A DNA stretch of 64,000 nucleotides from Fictibacillus arsenicus. Lineage in GTDB: Bacteria; Bacillota; Bacilli; Bacillales; Fictibacillaceae. Each line of letters begins with the position of its first letter. Positions within the stretch are counted from its first letter, which is position 1. The notes beneath the pieces were generated by a model. That model saw nothing but the letters and a program-made list of their open reading frames with translations, was not told where the DNA came from and did not search any database. The position numbers were made by a program, and so were the translations under genes. Of the stretch, positions 31,509-40,816 are shown in pieces. Where the stretch lies: the NCBI RefSeq assembly GCF_001642935.1, contig NZ_CP016761.1, positions 3,348,001 to 3,412,000 of the forward strand, read 5' to 3'.

Positions 31509-33641
31509 TTACTTGGCAGCTCCTTCTAAGAGCCTAATGGCATTTGTTTCATAGGCTTTCGATAAAATAGCCTCCAGTTCATGTTTAACTTCCGTCACAG
31601 TTCCACATTCCAATAGTTTGATAAACGATTCGTCGATAAGCATTGCACTGACTTCGCTGATCATTTTAATATGCTCTTTTGGTGCATCTTTAGGAGCAGC
31701 CAGCAATAAAATCGTTTTAACATATTGCTCTTCTCCATTGTCGTTAAACCATAATACCGGTTCTTCAATACGGAAAATGCATACAAGCAAATCTTTAACT
31801 CCTTCAGAGCGGGTATGGATCATGGCAAGGCTCCCAATCACAAATCCTCCCTTCTGTTCTCTGTTTTCCAGATCATCGCATAACCTTTCAAGCTTGCTGA
31901 TTGCAGTGTGACTTTTACTTTCGTATAGAATGTCAGGGATTCCGTTTACCTTAGACTTAACTATCTGATAAATAGTCAGGTTTTGAAGGATCTTCATCAT
32001 TCCCTCCCCATACTTGGCAAGAGTAATGGCAGGAGATTGTTTTGCTGTATGTTTGCTGGACTCCCCATCTTCAGGTTGTTTTTGGACTTTTTCCAGTCCA
32101 TACTGAATTTTTGATATATCCTCTTTTTGCAGAAAAGGACTTACAATCACTATATTTTTATTTTTTATAAATGGCAGATTTACAGTAGAGATTAAGATGT
32201 CAACTTCCTTATTTTCTTTAAGCCACTGGCTTAGATGGTTTGTTGAGACAATCCCTTCTACCGACAGATTTTCCATCTCGGAGCGGATTCTCGTTGCCAG
32301 ATATGTTGATGTCCCAAGGCCACTTGCACAAATAACAACTGCGCGATACTGTTTTTTTAGGCGTTCTTTTTTTCTAATTAGGGAAGCTCCGATGTGCATT
32401 GTCAAATAGCCAATCTCATCCTCTGGAATGGTGTACCCAACTTTACTCTCCAGAAAACTGCAAGCTTTTTCACAAGCCTTAAAAATTTCAGGATATCTCT
32501 CTTTTATCTTTTCAAGCATAGGATTATGAATTTGAAGCCCGTATTTTAATCGGTTAAATGCAGGTGCAAAGTGTGCTACCAGCCCTTCTTGGAGAAGGTT
32601 ATCTCCTTGGAATGACTCTTTCAAATTGTATTCCATTGCACCTATAAAACTATTAGCTAATTCAATCCATGTGAATTCTTCCTGGTCTTCTGAAATGTCC
32701 TCCTGCCACTTTGATACACGGGCTCCTGCGAGGTGCAGGGAAATGTATTCTATTTCTATATCAGGAATGCTAATCAAAAGCTCTTTTTCCAGCTCTGAAA
32801 CTATATTCTGCGCTATTTCATACACATCAGAATCAAATTGATAGATACCAGAAACCTCTGACAAAATTCCGTCCTCTTTAATCCTTTCTACTGCAAGCAT
32901 TAAATGGACGATCAAGTTGACGTAATTTCTGTCGGTCAATACAATATCTGGTTTACTATTTAAGACCCTTCGAACAATCTTTTCAATCTCTTGTATATTT
33001 TGTGAATGAACAAACTTTAGAAGGCGGTTTCTGATTAATGCGTTAAGTTTTCCTTGTGTTTGAATGGTTTCCCCTTCATTCTTTTCATGAAAAAGATCAA
33101 GCCACTCCTCAAAAGATACATCCTTATGGAGCAAACGGGACAGCATCATTCTACGCTGGTGCTCCGAGGCTTTTAAGTAGACACCTACTCCAGGGGTTCT
33201 AATGAGAGAAATTCCTCCAGAATCCAACCAGGGTGAAATTTTATCCAAATCATGGCTAACTGTCGTTTCTGTCACGCCGTAATTCCTGCTGAAGACAAAC
33301 TGTTTGATTGGTTCTTTAGAGATCAGAAGCTCGTAACATATGCCTTCCTGGCGTTCTTCCGGAGAATAAGCCGATTTTGTTTTAGTTTGGTTCAAGTGAT
33401 CCTTAAGTGCTTTGATCTTCTCTTGGGACCCTTTTAATTCCAATCCTGCACCAATCTTTTTACCTATTTTAAGGCCGTGGGATGCCAGAAAGGGCTTGAG
33501 TGAACTGATTTCTCTCTGAATGGTTCTCGTGCTTAATTTAAATATTTCTGAAAGCTGCTTGTATGATAACGGCCTTTCAGCCAGCAGCAATGTTTGAAGG
33601 AGTTCTTTTTGCCTCGAGTTCAATGCTGGATTTTGTATCAT
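31509..33641 (-). CDS. MtlR-type PTS-regulated transcription activator
   Basis: 710 residues with the MtlR/LicR order. An N-terminal HTH (LSYKQLSEIFKLSTRTIQRE) is followed by two PRD domains (HLAGARVSKWQ and YLTMHIGASLIRKK contain the target His). Next come an EIIB-Gat-like domain with Cys in VICASGLGTSTYL, and a C-terminal EIIA-like domain with His in AMIHTRSEGVKDL. Such regulators are activated by HPr phosphorylation of PRD2 and inhibited by EIIA/EIIB phosphorylation. It overlaps its EIICB gene head to tail and should activate this cluster. Confidence 0.88.
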   Translation of the reverse strand: MIQNPALNSRQKELLQTLLLAERPLSYKQLSEIFKLSTRTIQREISSLKPFLASHGLKIGKKIGAGLELKGSQEKIKALKDHLNQTKTKSAYSPEERQEGICYELLISKEPIKQFVFSRNYGVTETTVSHDLDKISPWLDSGGISLIRTPGVGVYLKASEHQRRMMLSRLLHKDVSFEEWLDLFHEKNEGETIQTQGKLNALIRNRLLKFVHSQNIQEIEKIVRRVLNSKPDIVLTDRNYVNLIVHLMLAVERIKEDGILSEVSGIYQFDSDVYEIAQNIVSELEKELLISIPDIEIEYISLHLAGARVSKWQEDISEDQEEFTWIELANSFIGAMEYNLKESFQGDNLLQEGLVAHFAPAFNRLKYGLQIHNPMLEKIKERYPEIFKACEKACSFLESKVGYTIPEDEIGYLTMHIGASLIRKKERLKKQYRAVVICASGLGTSTYLATRIRSEMENLSVEGIVSTNHLSQWLKENKEVDILISTVNLPFIKNKNIVIVSPFLQKEDISKIQYGLEKVQKQPEDGESSKHTAKQSPAITLAKYGEGMMKILQNLTIYQIVKSKVNGIPDILYESKSHTAISKLERLCDDLENREQKGGFVIGSLAMIHTRSEGVKDLLVCIFRIEEPVLWFNDNGEEQYVKTILLLAAPKDAPKEHIKMISEVSAMLIDESFIKLLECGTVTEVKHELEAILSKAYETNAIRLLEGAAK

Positions 33642-33678
33642 GTCTTTTCATTCCTTAAGAATATTCTAATTATTGAGA

Positions 33679-35193
33679 TTATATCATCTTTTCTCTATTA
33701 GAAGTTTTGGAATACAATGGGACCAATCGGTTGTATAACTCGCTGTATATTTCATGTGTGTCTTTATAAATCTTGCTGTTTCTAGCATTGTATTCTGACC
33801 GTATCCCTTGATCAAAGCAGCTCGGAAATTCATCTGGGCTTTTCCAGACACCTGTTCCTAAACCGGCTAATAAAGCTGCACCAAAAGCTGGACCCTCTCT
33901 TTCTTCAAAAGCACGCAATGGCTTTTGTAAAACATCAGCCAAGATACTGCGCCATATCCCGCTCTTGCTTGCACCTCCCGTCACATACCAATCATCAATT
34001 CGAATATTCATCTTTTCAATTAATTCCAAACAATCTTTAAGGCTGAAAGAGACTCCTTCAAGCAACGCCCGTGTAAAATGAGCTCTTGTATGCTGATATC
34101 CCATCCCGAAAAATACCCCCTGGGCGGTTGAATTATTATGAGGTGTCCGTTCTCCATTTAAATAAGGAAGAAATACAAGTCCTTCGGAACCAGAAGGCAC
34201 CATTTCAACACCCGATAATAGTTCATCATAAGAGTTAATCGAAAAGGTCTCTTTAAACCATTTCAGTGACATACCCGCAGAGAGAGTAACCCCCATCGCA
34301 TGCCATGTACCAGGTAGGCAATGGCAAAATAAATGTAAGGTTTTTATTTTGCCCTCTCCAGTTCTTTCTGGCACTTGTTTGAGCGGGGCAAATACAGTTC
34401 CGGAAGTCCCTATGCTAATAATTCCTTTTCCCTCTTCATAAATACCATTTCCTAGGGCTGCAGCCGCATTATCACCTGCCCCTGCTGTAATTGGAATTCC
34501 AAAGGGTAAGCCAGTCTCAGCCGCCGCCTGTACAGACACTTGGCCAACGATTGTCTGGCTTTCATGTACCTGCGGGAGCCAATCATGGGGAATTTTTAGA
34601 GCTTCTATAATTTCATTTGACCAGCAACGGTTCTTTACATCAAATAAGGATGTGCCACTTGCATCCGAAACATCAGTCGATAGCTCACCGCTAAGTTTGA
34701 AGACAATATAATCTTTGGGCTGCATCATGTGCTTAATCCGGCTGTATCTCTCGGGTTCATGCTTTTTGATCCATAATAATTTTGGAGCTGTAAACCCCGG
34801 AAGAACGGCATTCTGTGTTATATTAAGCAGCTTTGTCTCACCTATTTGGTCAGTGATTTCCTTGCATTCGATGTGAGTTCTTACATCATTCCATAATATT
34901 GAAGAACCCAATTCTTTCTTGTTTTCATCTAACAGAACAAGGCTGTGCATTTGGCCCGAGATTCCAATTCCTTTAATATTTTCTAACTCAATCCCCCTCT
35001 GGGATATTTGCTTCAAAGCATTTTTCACCCCATCCCACCATTGATGAGGGTGCTGTTCTGCCCATCCGGTCTTTGGCACAGAGAAATCATAAGGATGACT
35101 ACCAGAAGCTCGTATTTCACCGTTCTGGTTGATGACAATCGCCTTTGCCCCTTGAGTTCCTATGTCGATTCCAAGCAAAAATTCCTCACTCAT
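33679..35193 (-). CDS. xylB: Xylulokinase
   Basis: 504 residues, FGGY kinase family. GIDIGTQGAKAIVI (phosphate 1 loop), GISGQMHSLVLLDENKK with the ILWNDVRT segment that is characteristic of xylulokinases, IGTSGTVFA (phosphate 2) and VTGGASKSGIWRSILADVL (adenosine) are all present. It converts D-xylulose to xylulose 5-phosphate for the pentose phosphate pathway. D-xylulose is the expected product of oxidation of D-arabitol or xylitol by the dehydrogenases nearby. Confidence 0.92.
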   Translation of the reverse strand: MSEEFLLGIDIGTQGAKAIVINQNGEIRASGSHPYDFSVPKTGWAEQHPHQWWDGVKNALKQISQRGIELENIKGIGISGQMHSLVLLDENKKELGSSILWNDVRTHIECKEITDQIGETKLLNITQNAVLPGFTAPKLLWIKKHEPERYSRIKHMMQPKDYIVFKLSGELSTDVSDASGTSLFDVKNRCWSNEIIEALKIPHDWLPQVHESQTIVGQVSVQAAAETGLPFGIPITAGAGDNAAAALGNGIYEEGKGIISIGTSGTVFAPLKQVPERTGEGKIKTLHLFCHCLPGTWHAMGVTLSAGMSLKWFKETFSINSYDELLSGVEMVPSGSEGLVFLPYLNGERTPHNNSTAQGVFFGMGYQHTRAHFTRALLEGVSFSLKDCLELIEKMNIRIDDWYVTGGASKSGIWRSILADVLQKPLRAFEEREGPAFGAALLAGLGTGVWKSPDEFPSCFDQGIRSEYNARNSKIYKDTHEIYSELYNRLVPLYSKTSNREKMI

Positions 35194-35233
35194 TAAACAT
35201 TCTCCATTCTGTTTTTTTGCTGCTTTATAACAT

Positions 35234-35257
35234 AAAAAGCCACTGATGTGGCTTTTT
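35234..35257 (-). terminator. Intrinsic terminator inside the polyol cluster
   Basis: AAAAAGCCAC-TGAT-GTGGCTTTTT is a perfect 10-bp stem. It lies between the arabitol dehydrogenase-like gene and xylB, only about 40 bases before xylB, so partial readthrough or a promoter very close by is needed. Confidence 0.85.
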
Positions 35258-35264
35258 GTAGATT

Positions 35265-36272
35265 TTATAATTTTATTTGTACCTTCAACAGATCGGGGTC
35301 TCTTGGTCCTTTTAAGTAATCAATCGCTTCTTCCAAAGAAAGCTCTTTTGAAATAAGATGGTCAAGCTTTACCCGTCCCTCTTTAACCCAGTGAAATGCA
35401 GGAATGAAGGTGTGGTTTATCGCCATGGAACCGATAAGAGTCCAATCTTTATTGTATAATTTGAACGGATTAACAGTCACCGTTGCATCTTCTGGTGTTA
35501 CGCCGAACTGGAGATACTTTGCAGTTGGTCCCATATATTCGAATGCTTGCTCGATAACCTTTGGAATGCCAGTTGCATCAATGACTACATCGAACCCATG
35601 CGGATATTCCTTACTGCCCAGCTCTTTTTCAACGTTTTGGCTTAAGACAGTTTTTGTTGCACCCCATTTTAATGCCATATTCAATTTATCTTGGGATATA
35701 TCGACGACCACCACTTCAGAAGCACCTGCCATTTTTACAGACTGAATCAACTGCTGGCCCATCGCACCCGCTCCAAACAATAGGACACGGTCTCCTACCT
35801 GAAGCTGAAGCCGATTCATTCCATGGACTACACAAGCCATCGGCTCAATAAATGCAGCTTCTGAAAAAGACATATTTTCAGGGATCTTAATTACATTTTT
35901 TGCAGGCACCTTTACATATTCAGCCATGCTTCCATCCACTGTATTGCCTAGTGCCCCCCAGTTTTCACATTGGTTGCCTCTGTTTGTTAAACAAAATTCA
36001 CATTGACCGCAAAATAAGGATGGATCAGCAGTAACACGGTCTCCCTCTTTAAACTTTTTTACATTTTCTCCGACTTCATGAATTGTCCCCGAAAATTCAT
36101 GACCCGGAATTAATGGGTACGGCGAGAGGAACTCTCCCTTAAAAATATGTACATCCGTCCCGCAGATTCCAACATTTTCGACTTTTATCGTAACTTCATT
36201 CGCATCGGGCTTAGGATAAGGAACTTCTTTAATTGTGGCTGTATAAGGCTTCTCAATTACCAAAGCTTTCAT
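35265..36272 (-). CDS. Zinc-dependent alcohol dehydrogenase, arabitol/sorbitol type
   Basis: 335 residues, MDR superfamily. Catalytic zinc ligands are Cys in NVGICGTDVH, the His-Glu pair in PGHEFSG and Glu in IEPMACV. The four structural-zinc Cys are in CGQCEFCLTNRGNQC. The Rossmann motif is FGAGAMGQ. The sequence most resembles bacterial D-arabitol dehydrogenases by my recollection of the family. It oxidises a polyol to a ketose, likely with NAD(P). First of the second half of the cluster and followed by a terminator. Confidence 0.82.
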   Translation of the reverse strand: MKALVIEKPYTATIKEVPYPKPDANEVTIKVENVGICGTDVHIFKGEFLSPYPLIPGHEFSGTIHEVGENVKKFKEGDRVTADPSLFCGQCEFCLTNRGNQCENWGALGNTVDGSMAEYVKVPAKNVIKIPENMSFSEAAFIEPMACVVHGMNRLQLQVGDRVLLFGAGAMGQQLIQSVKMAGASEVVVVDISQDKLNMALKWGATKTVLSQNVEKELGSKEYPHGFDVVIDATGIPKVIEQAFEYMGPTAKYLQFGVTPEDATVTVNPFKLYNKDWTLIGSMAINHTFIPAFHWVKEGRVKLDHLISKELSLEEAIDYLKGPRDPDLLKVQIKL

Positions 36273-36287
36273 TGTAATATCTCCCTT

Positions 36288-36845
36288 CTATTCAAGATTT
36301 GTATGGAACTTTTCCATCTCTTTTTCACTAATCTTTATTTGTTCCTTCAATCGGACGATAATGAGCTCAAACAGGAAAAGTTGTGCCTGTTCAAAAACAG
36401 CTCCCAATGGCTGCAGGGATGTTCGCTCTTCAATATCCTCTTTCATCGTCTGAGCTTTTATGTGGATGGTCAGTTCTGCATATTGGGATAACTCCGATTC
36501 TGTATTGGCCGTTATATAAACTACCCTTGCCTCAGCCTTTTTTACTATTTTAAGGAGCGCCTCAACTGTCGCTAAATACCCTGTTCCAGAACTCGTAATG
36601 AACAAATCCTTTTCTTCAATCCTCGGAGAAGTAACATCTCCGACAACATGAACATCAAAACCCAGGTGAACCAACCGCATGGCAAATGCCTGAAGCATTA
36701 GTCTTTCCCTGCCCAACCCGTAAATAAATATCTTTCTTGCTCCTAGAATCTCCTTAATGAAAACATCTACATCAGTTTCATTAATGGTTCCAAGAGCAAC
36801 CGCAGCTTCATTGATCAGTTTTGATTGCAGCTGTTTAAATTCCAT
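36288..36845 (-). CDS. 6-phospho-3-hexuloisomerase (HxlB)-like SIS protein
   Basis: 185 residues. A single SIS domain with IYGLGRERLMLQAFAMRLVHLGF, ITSSGTGYLATVEAL and LQPLGAVFEQAQLF matches HxlB/PHI, which converts D-arabino-3-hexulose 6-phosphate to fructose 6-phosphate. No hxlA (3-hexulose-6-phosphate synthase) is present, so formaldehyde assimilation is unlikely here. A phosphate-ketose isomerisation in the polyol pathway is more plausible (inference). Catalytic residues were not verified one by one. Confidence 0.82.
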   Translation of the reverse strand: MEFKQLQSKLINEAAVALGTINETDVDVFIKEILGARKIFIYGLGRERLMLQAFAMRLVHLGFDVHVVGDVTSPRIEEKDLFITSSGTGYLATVEALLKIVKKAEARVVYITANTESELSQYAELTIHIKAQTMKEDIEERTSLQPLGAVFEQAQLFLFELIIVRLKEQIKISEKEMEKFHTNLE

Positions 36846-36857
36846 AAAGGAAACCTC

Positions 36858-37793
36858 CTATATATGAATCCCTCTTTGACTGCAAGCCTTCCGCCAAAAA
36901 CTTGTACTATGTCTGATTTCATCAAGCACTTTTTTATCATTTTCTTCAAAAGGGTGGCCGATCTCTAAAAACAAATCCACGTGGTCATTGCCAGTCCTTT
37001 GTATAGCGTCCAGAATACTTTCCGGTTTGATTTTTCCTATTTTATTTTTTTCCTCCGTAAATGGCCAATGTCTATCCAGGTAGCCATCTGTTTGCTGCAG
37101 ATGAATAATGGAGATCTGTTCCTTTAAGTGCTCAATCCAGTTAATAGGATTCTGGTCAAAAGGGTTTAATGCAGGGTTGGTAGTATGGCCGACATCAAAA
37201 CATAAGGCGAACTTAGCAGCATCTTTCCCTGCAAGCATATTGACATGTTCAATAAAGCTTTTTGTTTCTTCTATTGTAATGGTTCCTTCTCTTCTAACAG
37301 GCGTTTGCTCCCAGTAGAAGAATTTAATGCCATGTTCTTGTTTCGCCTTTTGCAATAGTAAAACCAGGGATTCGATGGCGGCTTTTTCAGCAGAATCACG
37401 TTTTTGTATATCTTCAAAGGATTTGATATCCATTCCGCCAAAAGGACCTCCAGTCGCAGTTACTCCTAATTCTTTTGTCATTTTAAAGGCTTTTTCAAAC
37501 CAATCCATTCCATCCAGTCTTCCCTCAAGTAACGGGTGATACAGGAGGTTATGGGAATAAATAGACAGCCCGGTAAAAGTCGAATGGATTTTTATACTAT
37601 ATTTTTCACATTCATTACGAACAAGGAAACAGTATCTTTTTACGCTTTCTGATCGCCCCCGCGGATCGAATTGATCAAAAGAAAACTGAATCATGTTCAA
37701 TTCCAATTCATTTTTCACGATGCTTACCCATTCTTTCGGATCAGGCCACCGCTTGATTGCAAACCCTGTAGAAATACCAAAGTTTATTTTCAA
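36858..37793 (-). CDS. TIM-barrel sugar isomerase/epimerase
   Basis: 311 residues of the AP-endonuclease-2-like fold. Likely metal ligands are Glu in FFYWEQTP, Asp-His in CFDVGHTT, His in IIHLQQTDG and Glu in LFLEIGHP. The family covers ketose 3-epimerases, xylose-isomerase-like enzymes and inosose dehydratases. Together with PfkB and aldolase it may epimerise a ketose before phosphorylation. The substrate is not predictable from sequence. Confidence 0.75.
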   Translation of the reverse strand: MKINFGISTGFAIKRWPDPKEWVSIVKNELELNMIQFSFDQFDPRGRSESVKRYCFLVRNECEKYSIKIHSTFTGLSIYSHNLLYHPLLEGRLDGMDWFEKAFKMTKELGVTATGGPFGGMDIKSFEDIQKRDSAEKAAIESLVLLLQKAKQEHGIKFFYWEQTPVRREGTITIEETKSFIEHVNMLAGKDAAKFALCFDVGHTTNPALNPFDQNPINWIEHLKEQISIIHLQQTDGYLDRHWPFTEEKNKIGKIKPESILDAIQRTGNDHVDLFLEIGHPFEENDKKVLDEIRHSTSFWRKACSQRGIHI

Positions 37794-37840
37794 GCATTTT
37801 CCTCCTAATCTATTAGGTTTTATGGTTTCTCCTATTACTT

Positions 37841-38938
37841 TTAGAGCAAGCCATTCGGATATACAACAACCTTTAAGCTTTCTTTCTTGTTCGTCCGGGC
37901 CTGTTCCATTGCATCTTTAGTTTGGTCCAGCGAATACCGGTCCGTTATGAGAAACTTGACATCAGAGTTGCCGGAAGCAAGAAACTTAATTCCTTGCGGG
38001 TATGTGTTGGCGTAACGGAATATTCCATATATGTCAATTTCATTATCAGCAATGAGAGGTACATTCACTCCGATTTCATCCTGTGGAGGGAGACCTACAA
38101 TGGCAAGCTTTCCTCCCCTTCGGACAGAACGAAGAGCGGATTGAAGCGCTATAGGATTTCCTGCCGTTTCAAAAGCAACATCAACTCCACGCCTCTTTGT
38201 TATTCTTTTGATCTCTTCATCAACATCTTGTTCCAGAATGTTAATTAAATGAGTTGCACCCAGTTTCTTTGCAGCCTCCAAACGCTTTGGCTCGAGGTCT
38301 GAAACAATAACTGTTTCAGCACCAAATGCTTTTACCGCTGCTACAGCAGTAAGTCCCACGGGTCCCATTCCCATAATGGCTACTGCGGATCCCGGTTGCA
38401 GATTGGTTCTTCTTGCTGCATGAATTCCGACAGAAAACGGCTCCACAAGGGCAGCCTCCTCAAAGGATAAATCATCCGGGATTTGAAAAAGGAAGTCTTC
38501 CCGATGTTTGATATACTGGGCAAACGCACCATCAACAGGAGGTGTAGCCAAGAACTGAACTTCCTGGCAGAGGTTATACCTTCCGCTTTTACACTGTTCA
38601 CAGCGACCGCACGTTACTCCAGGTTCAATCGCCACCCGGTCACCTACTTTAAAACGAGTAACATCTTCACCAATTTTAGCAACGATACCCGAGCACTCAT
38701 GTCCCAGTATGATAGGCTTTTCAACCACGTAACGGCCGATTTTTCCATGTTCATAGTAATGGATGTCTGAACCGCATACTCCTACTGCCATTACTTTTAT
38801 AAGTACCTCATCTTTTCCAACTACAGGAACAGGCAACTCTTGTATTTCAATGTCAAAAGGTCGGTTCATGACTGCTGCCTTCATTGTTTTTGGAAGTTCT
38901 CCAACAATGTGTTCCATTTGCTTCAATTCGATAGACAT
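37841..38938 (-). CDS. Polyol (sorbitol/xylitol-type) zinc dehydrogenase
   Basis: 365 residues, MDR superfamily. Catalytic site Cys in AVGVCGSDIHYYEHGKIGRY, His-Glu in GHECSG, Glu in VEPFSVG. Structural zinc CGRCEQCKSGRYNLC. Coenzyme loop IMGMGPVGLTAV and DLEPKRLE (Asp favours NAD). The SDIHYYEHGKIG signature is typical of sorbitol/xylitol dehydrogenase (GutB type). It follows the ABC transporter genes, the likely entry route of its substrate. A second paralogous dehydrogenase lies at 35265. Confidence 0.87.
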   Translation of the reverse strand: MSIELKQMEHIVGELPKTMKAAVMNRPFDIEIQELPVPVVGKDEVLIKVMAVGVCGSDIHYYEHGKIGRYVVEKPIILGHECSGIVAKIGEDVTRFKVGDRVAIEPGVTCGRCEQCKSGRYNLCQEVQFLATPPVDGAFAQYIKHREDFLFQIPDDLSFEEAALVEPFSVGIHAARRTNLQPGSAVAIMGMGPVGLTAVAAVKAFGAETVIVSDLEPKRLEAAKKLGATHLINILEQDVDEEIKRITKRRGVDVAFETAGNPIALQSALRSVRRGGKLAIVGLPPQDEIGVNVPLIADNEIDIYGIFRYANTYPQGIKFLASGNSDVKFLITDRYSLDQTKDAMEQARTNKKESLKVVVYPNGLL

Positions 38939-38983
38939 TGTAAAACCTCCTTATTCATCATTTTTATTCGGATAATCGAACTC

Positions 38984-39826
38984 CTATTTAACAGCACCCA
39001 TTGACAATCCCTGAACCAAATATTTTCTCACTGCCAAACCTGCAATAACCATCGGAGTTATAATGACTGTACCAGTAGCCATTGCCTGTCCCCATGCAAT
39101 TCCCTGCTGAGTAATCAGCATTGAAGCAGCTACCGGTATGGTCTGGCTGCTATGACCAGAGAACACGGAAGCGAACAGGAAGTCATTCCATGAAAACATC
39201 AAACATAAAATACCTGTTGCTACAAGCCCTGGCGTAGCCGTAGGAACAGCAATCTTCACAAAAGCCTGGAAACGGCTGCACCCATCAATCATCGCGGCTT
39301 CCTCTAAGGCTGCAGGCACTTCTTTAAAGAACACCATCATCATCCAAAGCGCGAATGGCAGATTAAAAGTTGTATAAGCAAAGATCAATCCTGTCATCGA
39401 ACCGACAAGGTTTAATTCTGAAAACATGAGATAAAGCGGAAGCATGACAGCTGGAATAGGTGCCATCCTTGTACTAATGATCCAAAAAGATATATCCTTC
39501 TTTCGTTTAAAATTCGCTCTTGCAAGCGCGTATCCGCCTAACGATCCCAGGATTAGAGAAATTCCAGTTGATGAGACAGCTGCTATTACACTATTAGTCA
39601 AGAACTTAAGAAAGTTTCCTTCAGCAGAAAACATATATTTAAAAGTGTCAAAATTCGGTTCAAAAAAGAATTTAGGCGGCATAGTAAACATTCCTGCCTG
39701 AGTTTTTAAAGAGGATAGGACCATCCAAACGATTGGGAGAAGAGCCCAAATCAAACTAAGGATCACCAGGGTGTATAACACCGTATTTACCAATGTCTTT
39801 TTGGTTCTTATAGTTGTTGCACCCAT
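38984..39826 (-). CDS. ABC transporter permease, polyol/sugar (MalG type)
   Basis: 280 residues, about six membrane helices. The EAA motif EEAAMIDGCSRFQAFVKIAVPTATPG, which docks the ATPase, is present. It pairs with the permease at 39828 and ends the transporter set; the polyol dehydrogenase follows 45 bases later. No ATPase gene is in the cluster, so a shared MsmX/MsmK-type ATPase must energise it (known behaviour of the family). Confidence 0.88.
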   Translation of the reverse strand: MGATTIRTKKTLVNTVLYTLVILSLIWALLPIVWMVLSSLKTQAGMFTMPPKFFFEPNFDTFKYMFSAEGNFLKFLTNSVIAAVSSTGISLILGSLGGYALARANFKRKKDISFWIISTRMAPIPAVMLPLYLMFSELNLVGSMTGLIFAYTTFNLPFALWMMMVFFKEVPAALEEAAMIDGCSRFQAFVKIAVPTATPGLVATGILCLMFSWNDFLFASVFSGHSSQTIPVAASMLITQQGIAWGQAMATGTVIITPMVIAGLAVRKYLVQGLSMGAVK

Positions 39827-39827
39827 T

Positions 39828-40763
39828 CTAATCTTCTCCTTTCAGCATAATTCTCACAAATAATTGTCCAAGCAGGATTGTTACGAATAACATTGTCAAA
39901 CCCAGCGCAGCACCAGTACCGAAGTCCTGGAATTTAAAAGCGACCTCCATCAAATAATAGCCAATTATTTTAGTAGAATCAGCAGGACCGCCTTCAGTTG
40001 TAATTTTGATAATATCCACGAAGCGTAATATATCCATGGAACGAATCAATAAGGCAACTAGTATTGCACGTGATACAAGCGGCAGAATGACATAAATAAG
40101 CTTTTGGAAGTAGTTGGCACCATCCACTTCTGCTGCTTCAAGAGACTCGGTTGATAAAGAAGTTAGACCTGCAAGTACTATTAATGTAATAAGAGGAGTC
40201 CATTCCCATACATCCATTAAAATAACAGCCGGCATTGATGTCGAAACATTCCCTAGTATCTGGATGTCTATTCCAACAAGCCCCAGAAGCCAGTCGTATA
40301 AGCCGTATGTTGAATTCAACATAAATCTTCCCAGAAGCCCTGCAACAACCGGAGCTACAAAAACAGGAATCATCCAGAGAGTAATGACAAAATTTCGTCC
40401 TTTTGGAAGACTGTAAATCAAAAGGGCTATTCCTACACCAAGAACTAGTTCTAATAGTAGGCCGACCACTGTATAAATACCGGTTCTTCCCCATGAAGCC
40501 CAAAATGTTTCACTAGTAAAGATACGAATCCAGTTATCCAATCCGCTAAATACGGGATTATCAAAAGAGAGCGTGAAATCCATAAAACTAGCATAGATCA
40601 AATATAAAAATGGAAAAATGCTTATAATGGCCAGCAAACCCATTGAAGGCAGAAGCATCCAAAATTCGGTTGAAAATTTACGTTTCTTCTTTTTCGCAAT
40701 AGGAATAACTTTGACAGATCGGTTCGACATAGACTTTGTTTCCGACTCTATCATGCATACCAC
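39828..40763 (-). CDS. ABC transporter permease, polyol/sugar (MalF type)
   Basis: 311 residues, about six helices after a basic cytoplasmic N-terminus (KVIPIAKKKKRKFS). The EAA motif LEAAEVDGANYFQKLIYVILP is intact. The stop is one base before the MalG-type start region, so translation is coupled. It belongs with the solute-binding protein at 40817, similar to SmoEFG-type polyol transporters. Confidence 0.88.
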   Translation of the reverse strand: MVCMIESETKSMSNRSVKVIPIAKKKKRKFSTEFWMLLPSMGLLAIISIFPFLYLIYASFMDFTLSFDNPVFSGLDNWIRIFTSETFWASWGRTGIYTVVGLLLELVLGVGIALLIYSLPKGRNFVITLWMIPVFVAPVVAGLLGRFMLNSTYGLYDWLLGLVGIDIQILGNVSTSMPAVILMDVWEWTPLITLIVLAGLTSLSTESLEAAEVDGANYFQKLIYVILPLVSRAILVALLIRSMDILRFVDIIKITTEGGPADSTKIIGYYLMEVAFKFQDFGTGAALGLTMLFVTILLGQLFVRIMLKGED

Positions 40764-40779
40764 CCTTTCTATAAAAGAA

Positions 40780-40803
40780 AGGAAGGCCTTTTAAGCGCTT
40801 CCT
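40780..40803 (-). terminator. Attenuator between binding-protein and permease genes
   Basis: On the minus strand AGGAAG(C)GC and GCCTTCCT pair with one bulge, followed by TTCTTTTA. Partial termination here would give excess binding protein, as is common in ABC operons. Confidence 0.6.
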
Positions 40804-40816
40804 CCCTTTTTTATGT

